From Lutibacter sp. HS1-25 (GTDB taxonomy: Bacteria > Bacteroidota > Bacteroidia > Flavobacteriales > Flavobacteriaceae), in contig NZ_RHLN01000010.1 in assembly GCF_004121075.1 (NCBI RefSeq), positions 1-64,000 on the forward strand: a DNA stretch of 64,000 bases, read 5' to 3'. This document shows, one piece after another, positions 1 to 8,382 of this stretch. Positions within the stretch are counted from its first letter, which is position 1. Each line of letters opens with the position of its first letter. Below the pieces are notes generated by a model. That model made no database searches, was not told where the DNA came from, and saw only the letters and a program-made list of their open reading frames with translations. Both the position numbers and the translations under genes were made by a program.

Positions 1-354
1 AATGCACAAAGTGATTTTTCTTCAGCAAATCAATTTTTAACCGAAGGCGAAGGTGTTACCAATCACTTACCATTTTCACCAGATTTAATTGCGCCAGAAC
101 TTGATGGTATTATAGATGGAACAAGTACAAGTTTAAGATGGTCTGCAAGCGATGTGGACAATGATTCATTAACATTTGATGTGTATTTAGATACAGCTAG
201 CACCCCTTTAACAAAAGTGTCTGAAAACCAAACAGCAACCACTTACAATGCTTCAAATTTAATTGCAGCAACTACCTACTATTTTAAAGTAGTTGTAAAA
301 GATGGAAAAGGAGGAGAAACGATAGGTCAAGTTTGGAGTTTTAGTACAAAATAA
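1..354 (+). CDS. C-terminal end of a secreted protein with an FN3-like domain (partial)
   Basis: The reading frame is open from the first base of the window to the TAA at 352-354, so about 117 residues of the C-terminus of a longer protein are present and the start is missing. The last 75 or so residues look like a fibronectin type III or cadherin-like beta-sandwich: SLRWSASDVDNDSLTFDVY, then a TTYNASNL...TTYYFKVVVKDGKGG pattern and a final WSFSTK. In Bacteroidota such modules usually sit at the C-terminus of extracellular polysaccharide-active enzymes or binding proteins, so that role is inferred here. No catalytic residues are visible. A strong hairpin follows immediately, so this gene probably closes the preceding transcription unit. 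Confidence 0.7.
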   Translation, partial: NAQSDFSSANQFLTEGEGVTNHLPFSPDLIAPELDGIIDGTSTSLRWSASDVDNDSLTFDVYLDTASTPLTKVSENQTATTYNASNLIAATTYYFKVVVKDGKGGETIGQVWSFSTK

Positions 355-364
355 CTTAAAATAA

Positions 365-407
365 ACCTGTTAGGTGTAATTGCTAATAATAATTACACCT
401 AATAGGT
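365..407 (+). terminator. Strong hairpin after the partial gene
   Basis: The arms at 365-381 and 391-407 pair over 17 positions (12 perfect around TTAGGTGTAATT, then a G-U pair and four more pairs) with a 9-nt loop. No T-run follows, so it may be a terminator without U-tract or a 3' stabilising structure. Confidence 0.55.
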
Positions 408-442
408 AATAAATTAATAATTCAATAATCGAATAAAAAATC

Positions 443-742
443 ATGCGAATTCTACTTTTAGGAGTGTTGTTATTATGTGTTCAATGCAAGTCAATCAATG
501 AAAATGTTGAAATAAAAAAAAACCAGTCAGGCTCTGATTTTCAAAAGTTAAGTGAAGGATTTAAATCACCAGAAATGGTATATCACCCTGAAACTTGGTT
601 TCATTTTAATGGTAATAATATTAGTAAAGAAGGGATAACGCTTGATCTTGAAGCAATAAAATATGCAGGAATTCAAGGGATTCATTTGTTTAGTAAAAAC
701 GGACGAACTTTTCCTGGAGTTAAGCATACCAAATTAGATTAA
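443..742 (+). pseudogene. N-terminal scar of a GH106-like rhamnosidase lipoprotein
   Basis: This 99-residue ORF has an N-terminal lipoprotein signal (LLLCVQC) and then a segment with PETWFHFNGNNISKEGITLDLEAIKYAGIQGIHLF, split here as PETWFHFNGNNISKEGI plus TLDLEAIKYAGIQGIHLF. It matches the start of GH106 alpha-L-rhamnosidases, including the complete gene at 3434 (NDDISKDGITKDLEAMKKAGIGG). A GH106 enzyme needs about 1000 residues, and this frame stops after 99 with no continuing homology visible before 948. It is therefore read as the remnant of a deleted GH106 gene. The short lipoprotein may still be expressed, but no catalytic function is possible. Confidence 0.65.
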
Positions 743-947
743 GTTGGTTTAATTGGATCGGTTACTATAAGAACAAATTCATATAAATAATTTTATTTTT
801 TGAAATTCTTTTTAAATAAAGAAAAACACAGATAGTCAAATAATAAAAAAAACAATAAATTTTTTAATAAAATTAGAAAGTATTAAAAACATTACAATTA
901 GCAAAATTATTATTAATACAATTATAGTTTAAATATAAAAAACACAA

Positions 948-3323
948 ATGATCACAATAAGTAAAAAAACAACAAAATTCATTGCTTCTTTAGGTTTGAT
1001 TTTATTAACATCATTCAGTTTTGCTCAAACTCCAAATTGGCAAGGCGCACAATGGATATGGCAGCAAGAAGATGGGCCATCCAATACATGGATGAGCTTT
1101 AGAAAAACAGTAACATTAAATGAAGTACCCAAACAGGTAGAAGCGTTGGTTTCTGTAGATAGTAAATTTTGGTTGTGGATTAATGGCGAAATGGTACTAT
1201 TTGAAGGAGGCTTGTCAAGAGGTCCAAGTCAAGCAGGTGAATGGGACAGAAAGAATAATATAACACCTGCAAATTCTTGGTACGAGACTGTAAATATTCA
1301 ACCTTATTTAAAAAAAGGTGAAAATACCATTGCAATTTTGGTATGGTACTGGGGACGCGAAACGCACAAAGGAACTCATATCGACAGTAAAAAAGGTGGT
1401 CTTTTGTTTTTAGCGAATATTGGTGGTCAGAAAGTGGTTTCAGATGCTTCATGGAAAGCGATACAACATGCCGGATATGACAATACCATTGAGCCAGCTA
1501 GTAAAGCCACAGTTCAGTACAGTGTAAAATATGATGCGCAAAACGCCATGAACGATTGGTCTGATAAGGCGTGGTACAAAGCAGATTTTTCTGATGCTAC
1601 CTGGCCTTCAGCAATAGAAAAAGGTATAGCCGGAACTGCTCCTTGGTATAATTTAGAACCTAATATTGTTCCTCATTTAATCAATCACGGATTGGAAGAT
1701 TATACCAATGTTACAGATTTAAAATTACCATATGTTAGTGAAGGTGAAACTATTATTTGTAAGTTGCCTTTTAACAAACAAATTACCCCTTATTTAGAAA
1801 TTGAAGCCAAAGCGGGTGACACTATTTTTATCACTACAGATAACCGATTGAATAGAATCAACGCTACTTATATTACCAAAGAAGGAGCACAATCTTTCGA
1901 GAGTTTTTCATGGATGAACGGACACGAAGTGCGCTATACAATTCCAAAAGGTGTTAAGGTGAAAGCTTTAAAATATCGTTGGATGACTGTTGGTGAAATG
2001 GTTGGTGAATTTGAAGTGAGCGACCCATTTTACAGTCGTTTGTGGTCGATGGGTAACAACACCTTATTTGTTTGTGCTCGTGATAATTTTATGGATTGTC
2101 CTGATAGAGAACGTGCTTTGTGGATTGGTGATGTAGCCGATCAAACGGGATATATCTTTTATTCTATGGACAATGCTGGTCGTCAATTGTTAAAAAAAGC
2201 CATTTTGCAAACGATGTCGTTTAACGAAAATGGTGTTATTGGCGCATTAGGACCACTTAGAGTTCGTGAACTGGTAGCACAAAGTTTGCAGTTTATTGCA
2301 CAGTGTGTTTGGCCTTATTATTTAAATACTGGAGATAAAGAAACCTTGGAAAAAGTGTATCCATATATGTATGGTTATTTAGCGCTATTTCCAATGCAAG
2401 AAAACGGATTGCCTGAATACCGTAAAGGGAAAAGTCCAGACTCTTGGGATTGGGTAGATTGGGGAGTGAAAAATACCATCGATAGCGAGCCTATTCAAGC
2501 TGCTTTTTATTATTTGGCCTTAAATGAAGCCAAAAAAATGGCAGAAGTCTTAGGTAAAAATGAAGATATAAAATGGTATTCAAATAGAATGGAAACAATG
2601 AAACCAGCCTTTGATAAAGCTTATTGGAAAAATGGTTTTTACAGTTCCAATCCTGAAAGTTTAAAGGACGATAGAGCCAATGCTATCGCCATAGTTTCGG
2701 GTATTGCAAAGCCAGAATATTACAATCAAATTGTAGACAATGTATTAATTCCAAATCGCTTTTCAAGTCCGCATTTTGAATGGATTGCTGAAGAGGCCAT
2801 GTGTATGGCAGGAAGATCAAAGGAATCGTTGGAACGTATGAAAGATCAGTATCAAAGTCAGGTTGATAAGAAGGATATGACAACTTTATACGAGATGTTT
2901 CCTAATGGCGGAAGTTATAACCACGCTTGGAATGCGCCTAATACTATTTTATCAAAATACATTGCCGGTGTAGCACCTACTAAATTGGCTTGGAGTGAAT
3001 ATGAAATTATGCCAACATTGCTTCATTTTAGCACTTTAAAAAAAACCATTCCAACAGTAAAAGGAAATATAGTTATAGATATTGAAGTTAAGGAGTCTGT
3101 ATATGCAATGAATCTAGTTTCTCCAGAGAATACAGTAGCCATTATCGGAATTCCTAAAACAGGTAAAAAAGTTGAAAAAGTATTTGTAAATGGAAAAAGT
3201 ATATGGGAAAATGGTAAATCGAAAAAACAACTAAAAGGAATTGAATTTGATAGTGAAGATTCAAAATATTTGAAATTCAGGGTTCAAGCTGGTACATGGA
3301 AAGTTCAAGCAGATTATAAGTAA
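948..3323 (+). CDS. Alpha-L-rhamnosidase, GH78 family (short type, 791 aa)
   Basis: This is a secreted enzyme predicted to release terminal alpha-L-rhamnose from oligosaccharides, probably in the periplasm. Residues 1-26 form a Sec signal peptide ending SFSFAQ. A beta-sandwich module follows (NWQGAQWIW; SKFWLWINGEMVLFEGG). The (alpha/alpha)6 catalytic domain carries the GH78 signature DCPDRER at about residues 383-389 followed by ALWIGD. The second expected acid lies in TTLYEMF (Glu about 649), which replaces the more common TTMWERW. A C-terminal beta domain ends at SKYLKFRVQAGTWKVQ. The protein lacks the N-terminal FN3-like module of the roughly 920-residue GH78 enzymes elsewhere in this window. 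Its closest relative here is the paralogue at 11768, which shares the DCPDRER and LYE motifs. The start ATG is the only one placing the signal peptide at the N-terminus. Family assignment is confident; linkage specificity is unknown. Confidence 0.85.
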   Translation: MITISKKTTKFIASLGLILLTSFSFAQTPNWQGAQWIWQQEDGPSNTWMSFRKTVTLNEVPKQVEALVSVDSKFWLWINGEMVLFEGGLSRGPSQAGEWDRKNNITPANSWYETVNIQPYLKKGENTIAILVWYWGRETHKGTHIDSKKGGLLFLANIGGQKVVSDASWKAIQHAGYDNTIEPASKATVQYSVKYDAQNAMNDWSDKAWYKADFSDATWPSAIEKGIAGTAPWYNLEPNIVPHLINHGLEDYTNVTDLKLPYVSEGETIICKLPFNKQITPYLEIEAKAGDTIFITTDNRLNRINATYITKEGAQSFESFSWMNGHEVRYTIPKGVKVKALKYRWMTVGEMVGEFEVSDPFYSRLWSMGNNTLFVCARDNFMDCPDRERALWIGDVADQTGYIFYSMDNAGRQLLKKAILQTMSFNENGVIGALGPLRVRELVAQSLQFIAQCVWPYYLNTGDKETLEKVYPYMYGYLALFPMQENGLPEYRKGKSPDSWDWVDWGVKNTIDSEPIQAAFYYLALNEAKKMAEVLGKNEDIKWYSNRMETMKPAFDKAYWKNGFYSSNPESLKDDRANAIAIVSGIAKPEYYNQIVDNVLIPNRFSSPHFEWIAEEAMCMAGRSKESLERMKDQYQSQVDKKDMTTLYEMFPNGGSYNHAWNAPNTILSKYIAGVAPTKLAWSEYEIMPTLLHFSTLKKTIPTVKGNIVIDIEVKESVYAMNLVSPENTVAIIGIPKTGKKVEKVFVNGKSIWENGKSKKQLKGIEFDSEDSKYLKFRVQAGTWKVQADYK

Positions 3324-3433
3324 CTAAAAATAATCAAGGTTTATTAAATACTTCAGTTTGTGATTAATTTTTTATGCTAATAAACTAATTGTGAAGTGTT
3401 TAAAACTTATTTTGATATAAAATACAAAAAGAA

Positions 3434-6400
3434 ATGAAATTACCAATAAAGCTAAGTTGCGTTTTTATAATGCTTTTTTTAATGGTTTCCTGTAAAAGTT
3501 GGAGCCAAATTAGCAAAGAAAACTTTGAACAAGTAACATCAAATTTTACCACACTTGCTGATACCAACACTATTTGGTGTTATTGGTATTGGATTAATGA
3601 TGATATTTCTAAAGATGGTATTACCAAAGATTTGGAAGCCATGAAAAAAGCTGGTATTGGTGGTGCTTTAATTGGAAATATAAATCCGGCTCACGAAGAT
3701 GGAAAAGTACCCATGCTAAGTGAAGATTGGTGGTCGCATATGGTACATGCGGTGGTTGAAGGGAAGCGTATTGGGGTTGATATTGGTGTGTTCAACTGTC
3801 CGGGATGGAGTCAAAGTGGTGGTCCTTGGGTAGATTATACCAAAGCTATGCGTTACCTTACTTATAGTGAAACAAAAGTTTCAGGAGGTAAAAAACTTAG
3901 CATACAGCTTGAAAAACCAAAGGATGAATTTCAAGACACCCACACCTTTGCATTCAAATCTTCAGCTATTGAAAAAAGAAGTACACAGTTTATTTCCACT
4001 AAAATAACAGCAAATTGGAACGATGTTGACGTGGCTGTGTTAAACGATGGCAATAAAGAAGCAGATACGAGCTTTGAACCAAAGAAGGGAGAATTTTTAG
4101 AAATTAGTTTTGAACTTTCTGAAGCAATAACAGCACGTTCTATTGCCATTACACCAAGTCAGGCTTTTAAATGTAATATGACTTTAATGGCTGTGGTTAA
4201 TGGTGAAGAAAAAATTGTAAAAGAATTTAATTTTGATCGTTTTAAAATAGCTCCTAATGTAGCGTCCATTAAAACAGGCGCTTATGCTACAGATTTACCC
4301 GATGTTAAAGCTGAAAAGTTTATATTAAAATGTTCCGATTTTCGAACCAAAGGTGGAGGTTATGGTTTTGCTGAAATTACTATTTCTGAAGCGCCTGTAT
4401 TGGATAAATACATTGAGAAACAACTGGGTAAAATGAATTCTACGCCAGGTATTCAATGGGATTCGTACATCTATGGAAAACAAGAAGCGCTGAAAGATAA
4501 AAGCCTATGTGTAAATCCAAATGAGGTGATTGATATTAGCAATAAGCTTGATAAAAATGGTGTGCTAAACTGGGATGCACCTGCAGGTGAATGGACCATT
4601 ATGCGAATGGGAATGACACCTACAGGTACTAAAAATGCACCAGCAGCGCCACAGGGTGTTGGCTATGAGATTGATAAAATGAGTAGTGCCTTGGCGCAGT
4701 ATCATTTCGATAATTTTGTGGGGGAACTACTAAAACGTATACCTGAAGAAAGCAAGTCGGCTTTTAAATATGTGGTGGCCGATAGTTACGAGCAAGGTTC
4801 TCAAAATTGGACCGATGGTTATGAAATTAAATTCAAAGAAAAATATGGCTATGATCCTATACCATTCTTGCCGGTGCTTTCGGGGCGTATTGTGGGTAGT
4901 GTAGAATTGTCTGAACGTTTTTTATGGGATTTACGCCGTGCTATTGCCGATGATATTGCTTACCAATATGTGGGAGGCTTAAGAAAAGCAAGTAATAAGT
5001 ACAACCTTAAAGTTTGGTTAGAAAATTATGGTCACTGGGGGTTTCCGGGTGAGTTTATGATGTATGGCGGACAGTCGGATTTGATAGGTGGCGAGTTTTG
5101 GAATGAAGGTACCCTTGGTAATATTGAATGTAAAGCTTCTTCTTCTACATCACATACGTATGGTAAACCTATTACTTCAGCAGAGGCTTTTACCTCATCG
5201 CGCAAAGCTTATCTTCGTCATCCTGCCATGCTTAAAAAACGTGGAGATTGGGCATTAACTGAGGGGATCAATCATTTTGTTTTGCATTTGTATATTCAAC
5301 AACCTGACGATAATCGCAAGCCTGGAATGAACGCTTGGTTTGGTACTGAGTTCAACCGACACAATACTTGGTTTGGTCAAGCTGATACGTATTTCGACTA
5401 TCTACGCCGTTGTCAGCATTTGTTGCAACAAGGTAAATATGTTGCCGATGTGTGCTATTATATTGGTGAAGATGCACCTGTAATGACGGGTGTTCGTAAT
5501 CCGGAAATTCCACAAGGTAATTCTTACGATTACATCAATGCTGAGGTGATTTTGAACCGCTTAACGGTTAAAGATGGCAGATTTGTATTACCTGATGGTA
5601 TGTCATATAAAGTGATGGTTTTACCTCCATTTACTACGATGCGTCCTGAATTACTAAAGAAGATTGAAGCGTTGGTACAGCAAGGAGGTGTTATTTTAGG
5701 TCCAAAACCATTAGAATCTCCAAGTTTGCAGAATTTCCCAGCCTGCGATGAGCAAGTGAAAGCATTGGCTAGCAAACTGTGGAATGGAACATACAATCAA
5801 GGTAAAATGGCGGTGCAATATGGCGAAGGAAAAGTGATGGATGGTTTCCAATTGTCAGAAGTATTTGAGACTATTAATCTGTCAAAAGATTTGGAGCTTT
5901 CTGCTGATGCACCAGTACTGTGGATTCACAGAACGATGCCTGGTATGGATATCTATTTTATAAGTAATCAAAGTGATGAGACCATTGATTTATCTCCAGT
6001 TTTTAGAGTGAATCAAAAGCTAAAACCACAATTGTGGGATGCGGTAAGTGGCGAAATAAGAGCTTTAGCCAACTATGAAATAACAAGCACAGGTATCAAA
6101 GTACCATTAACAATGGAAGCTGCTCAAAGTTGGTTTGTGGTATTTGCTAATGAAGCCAATAATATCGAAGTGAAACCTGCTTATGCTGCTAATTTTCCTG
6201 TGTACGAAAAGGTGAGTACTATTGAAGCGCCTTTTAAAGTAGATTTTATAAACAAAGATATTGCACCTAAAGATCCTGTAGTATTTGATAAATTAATTGA
6301 TTGGAGAAATTCAGAGGATGAGCAACTAAAGTACTATTCAGGAACAGCAGTTTATTCATCAACTTTTAATATAGATAAACTTCCAAAAAACCAAGATCTA

Positions 6401-6691
6401 TTCCTTAATCTAGGGAAAGTTTCGGTAATGGCAAAAGTGAAACTAAACGGAAAATACATCGGTGGTGTGTGGATGGCACCTTATCGATTGAATATAACTG
6501 ATGCCATTAAAAAAGGAAAAAACAAACTGGAAATTGAGGTGGTTAATTTATGGCGAAACCAGTTAATAAAAGACAAACAACGATCAGAAGATGAGAAATA
6601 TACTTGGTTAGTAACCGATGATATTAAGTCTGATAGTGAAATACAATCTTCTGGTTTGTTAGGTCCAGTAATTATTGAAACGATCAAATAA
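3434..6691 (+). CDS. Alpha-L-rhamnosidase, GH106 family lipoprotein
   Basis: The 1085-residue length fits GH106 enzymes (about 1100). These are calcium-dependent inverting rhamnosidases first described from rhamnogalacturonan degradation. The N-terminus is a lipoprotein signal with the Cys at MVSCKS, so the enzyme is probably anchored to a membrane. The GH106 start is visible at residues 50-75 (WCYWYWINDDISKDGITKD), followed by FNCPGWSQSGGPWV, the central SAEAFTS segment and NHFVLHLYIQQPDD. The C-terminal 120 residues form a galactose-binding-like beta-sandwich ending GLLGPVIIETIK. Only 36 bp separate it from the sulfatase downstream, so the two are probably co-transcribed. Parts of the gene are moderately GC-rich (25 of 60 bases at 4681-4740). 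A dead relative of its N-terminus lies at 443-742. Linkage specificity cannot be read from sequence. Confidence 0.88.
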   Translation: MKLPIKLSCVFIMLFLMVSCKSWSQISKENFEQVTSNFTTLADTNTIWCYWYWINDDISKDGITKDLEAMKKAGIGGALIGNINPAHEDGKVPMLSEDWWSHMVHAVVEGKRIGVDIGVFNCPGWSQSGGPWVDYTKAMRYLTYSETKVSGGKKLSIQLEKPKDEFQDTHTFAFKSSAIEKRSTQFISTKITANWNDVDVAVLNDGNKEADTSFEPKKGEFLEISFELSEAITARSIAITPSQAFKCNMTLMAVVNGEEKIVKEFNFDRFKIAPNVASIKTGAYATDLPDVKAEKFILKCSDFRTKGGGYGFAEITISEAPVLDKYIEKQLGKMNSTPGIQWDSYIYGKQEALKDKSLCVNPNEVIDISNKLDKNGVLNWDAPAGEWTIMRMGMTPTGTKNAPAAPQGVGYEIDKMSSALAQYHFDNFVGELLKRIPEESKSAFKYVVADSYEQGSQNWTDGYEIKFKEKYGYDPIPFLPVLSGRIVGSVELSERFLWDLRRAIADDIAYQYVGGLRKASNKYNLKVWLENYGHWGFPGEFMMYGGQSDLIGGEFWNEGTLGNIECKASSSTSHTYGKPITSAEAFTSSRKAYLRHPAMLKKRGDWALTEGINHFVLHLYIQQPDDNRKPGMNAWFGTEFNRHNTWFGQADTYFDYLRRCQHLLQQGKYVADVCYYIGEDAPVMTGVRNPEIPQGNSYDYINAEVILNRLTVKDGRFVLPDGMSYKVMVLPPFTTMRPELLKKIEALVQQGGVILGPKPLESPSLQNFPACDEQVKALASKLWNGTYNQGKMAVQYGEGKVMDGFQLSEVFETINLSKDLELSADAPVLWIHRTMPGMDIYFISNQSDETIDLSPVFRVNQKLKPQLWDAVSGEIRALANYEITSTGIKVPLTMEAAQSWFVVFANEANNIEVKPAYAANFPVYEKVSTIEAPFKVDFINKDIAPKDPVVFDKLIDWRNSEDEQLKYYSGTAVYSSTFNIDKLPKNQDLFLNLGKVSVMAKVKLNGKYIGGVWMAPYRLNITDAIKKGKNKLEIEVVNLWRNQLIKDKQRSEDEKYTWLVTDDIKSDSEIQSSGLLGPVIIETIK

Positions 6692-6727
6692 TAAGAATTA
6701 GCTAATAAAAATAAAAATATAAATAAA

Positions 6728-8152
6728 ATGAAAAATATATTGTTACTCGCAGGTTTACTTCTAATTGTTTCTTGTAAATCAAAAAAAGAATTAGAGAAAC
6801 CCATTAAAGCACCCAATGTAGTATTTGTACTAACCGATCAATGGAGAGCACAGGATATTGGTTTTGTTGGGAATGAACAAGTCATTACTCCAGCAATTGA
6901 TGAATTGGCAAAAGAATCAGTGGTGTTTACCAATGCCATCTCAAATATTCCTGTTTGTACACCTGCACGAGCTTCATTAATGACAGGTAAATACCCGCTT
7001 AGTCACGGACTTTTTTACAATGATAAGCCTTTGCGAACTGATGAAAATTGCATTGCTGAAGTGTATAAAGAAAACGGTTATCAAACGGGCTATATTGGTA
7101 AATGGCACATCAATGGTCATCCCCAAGGAATGACAAATATGCAAGGGAGAGGATTACCTATAACAGCTGATCGTCGACAAGGTTTTGATTTTTGGAAAGT
7201 GTGTGAGACTACTCATAATTACAATAATTCCATTTATTTTGACGAAAACAACGTAAAGCACAAATGGGAAGGTTATGATGCCATTGCTCAAACAAAAGAG
7301 GCTGTTAAATACATGCAGGCTAATAAAGAGAATCCTTTTGTTTTATTTGTAGCTTATGGACCACCGCATGCGCCTTATAATACAGCGCCTCAAAAGTATC
7401 AGGACATGTATAAAGATATGGATATTAAACTACGTCCTAATGTGCCAGAAGATAAAGCCGAAAAAGCAAAAGAAGAAATCAGAGGTTATTATGCTCATAT
7501 GACAGCACTTGATGATTGTGTAGCTGAATTACAAAAAGAAATTAAGAATTTAGGCCTAGAAGAAAACACCATTTTTGTTTTCACTTCAGACCATGGTGAT
7601 ATGCTATATTCTCATTCTGAAGTTAAAAAACAAAAACCTTGGGAAGAGTCTATTCACATTCCTTTTATATTAAAATATCCGGCTAAATTAAAAGCAGGTA
7701 CACAAATGACCAAAATGTTTTCATTTCCAGATATAATGCCAACATTATTGGGAATGTCTAATTTACCTATTCCAGAATCGGTAGAAGGACTTAATTATAC
7801 AGGACAATTATTAGGTACACAAGAATTGGATGTGGATGCAGCTTTAATTACTTGTCCGGTTCCTTTTCACCAATGGAAATATAAAAATGGTGGTCGTGAG
7901 TACAGAGGTGTTAGAACCGAAAAATACACTTATGTAAAGGATCTTAACGGACCTTGGTTGTTGTATGATAATTTGAATGACCCATATCAAATGAACAATG
8001 TAGTAGGCAACGAAGCGTTTAAAAATATCCAAGCTGATTTAGAAGTTAAGTTGAAAGCCATACTTGATAAGCAAGGAGATCAATTTTTACCTGGTGAAGA
8101 GTATATGAAAAAATGGAATTACCATTGGGATAGTAATGACAGTATTAAATAA
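6728..8152 (+). CDS. S1 family sulfatase, lipoprotein
   Basis: This 474-residue formylglycine-dependent sulfatase should remove a sulfate ester from an oligosaccharide in the periplasm. The lipobox is LLIVSCKS. Metal-binding residues are seen in NVVFVLTDQWR. The CTPAR motif gives the Cys that becomes formylglycine at residue 77. GKWHINGH and FTSDHGDM supply further active-site residues. Its closest relative in the window is the sulfatase at 61007 (LTDQWRG, CTPHR, and DPYQMNN near the end), so both probably belong to one S1 subfamily. The last 138 codons and the stop (7736-8155) are duplicated almost exactly at 11241-11660. It sits 36 bp behind the GH106 gene. An FGE or anSME maturase is required and is not in this window. 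Confidence 0.9.
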   Translation: MKNILLLAGLLLIVSCKSKKELEKPIKAPNVVFVLTDQWRAQDIGFVGNEQVITPAIDELAKESVVFTNAISNIPVCTPARASLMTGKYPLSHGLFYNDKPLRTDENCIAEVYKENGYQTGYIGKWHINGHPQGMTNMQGRGLPITADRRQGFDFWKVCETTHNYNNSIYFDENNVKHKWEGYDAIAQTKEAVKYMQANKENPFVLFVAYGPPHAPYNTAPQKYQDMYKDMDIKLRPNVPEDKAEKAKEEIRGYYAHMTALDDCVAELQKEIKNLGLEENTIFVFTSDHGDMLYSHSEVKKQKPWEESIHIPFILKYPAKLKAGTQMTKMFSFPDIMPTLLGMSNLPIPESVEGLNYTGQLLGTQELDVDAALITCPVPFHQWKYKNGGREYRGVRTEKYTYVKDLNGPWLLYDNLNDPYQMNNVVGNEAFKNIQADLEVKLKAILDKQGDQFLPGEEYMKKWNYHWDSNDSIK

Positions 8153-8155
8153 GTA
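7736..8155 (+). repeat. Direct repeat A, copy 1 (420 bp)
   Basis: The 3' end of the sulfatase gene plus three bases after its stop recur at 11241-11660. Reading the two side by side shows 2 differences in 420 positions (GAT to AAT in one codon and a silent CAC/CAT). The copies are 3505 bp apart and enclose the GH78 gene at 8383. Confidence 0.9.
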
Positions 8156-8382
8156 TTTAATCAGATTTTCAAATTAAGAATAATAATATTTTGTTTCGGG
8201 GTGCAAACAATTTTATTTAAAAATGAACCTTTGGGCGCTTTTATTTTTTTATAAAAGGCGTAAAATTATAGTAAAAGAATTCATTTAAATAGAACATTCA
8301 TTTATCATTGTGAAACATACTAAGTATTTAAATGTTAGTGAATTATTTTGATGTTGTTGATTGTAAAATTAAAAATAGAACT

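Noticed and set aside
8191-8210. Inverted repeat TTGTTT/AAACAA before the 8383 GH78 gene
   Set aside because: Only 6 bp and occurring once; such repeats are common by chance in AT-rich DNA.
8234-8261. Hairpin CGCTTTTAT/ATAAAAGGCG after the 6728 sulfatase
   Set aside because: The stem needs a bulged G, the T-rich part is the loop, and no T-run follows. Not convincing as a terminator.
8332-8382. Upstream ATG of the GH78 gene at 8332
   Set aside because: It would add 17 residues before a good signal peptide; the ATG at 8383 is the likelier start.
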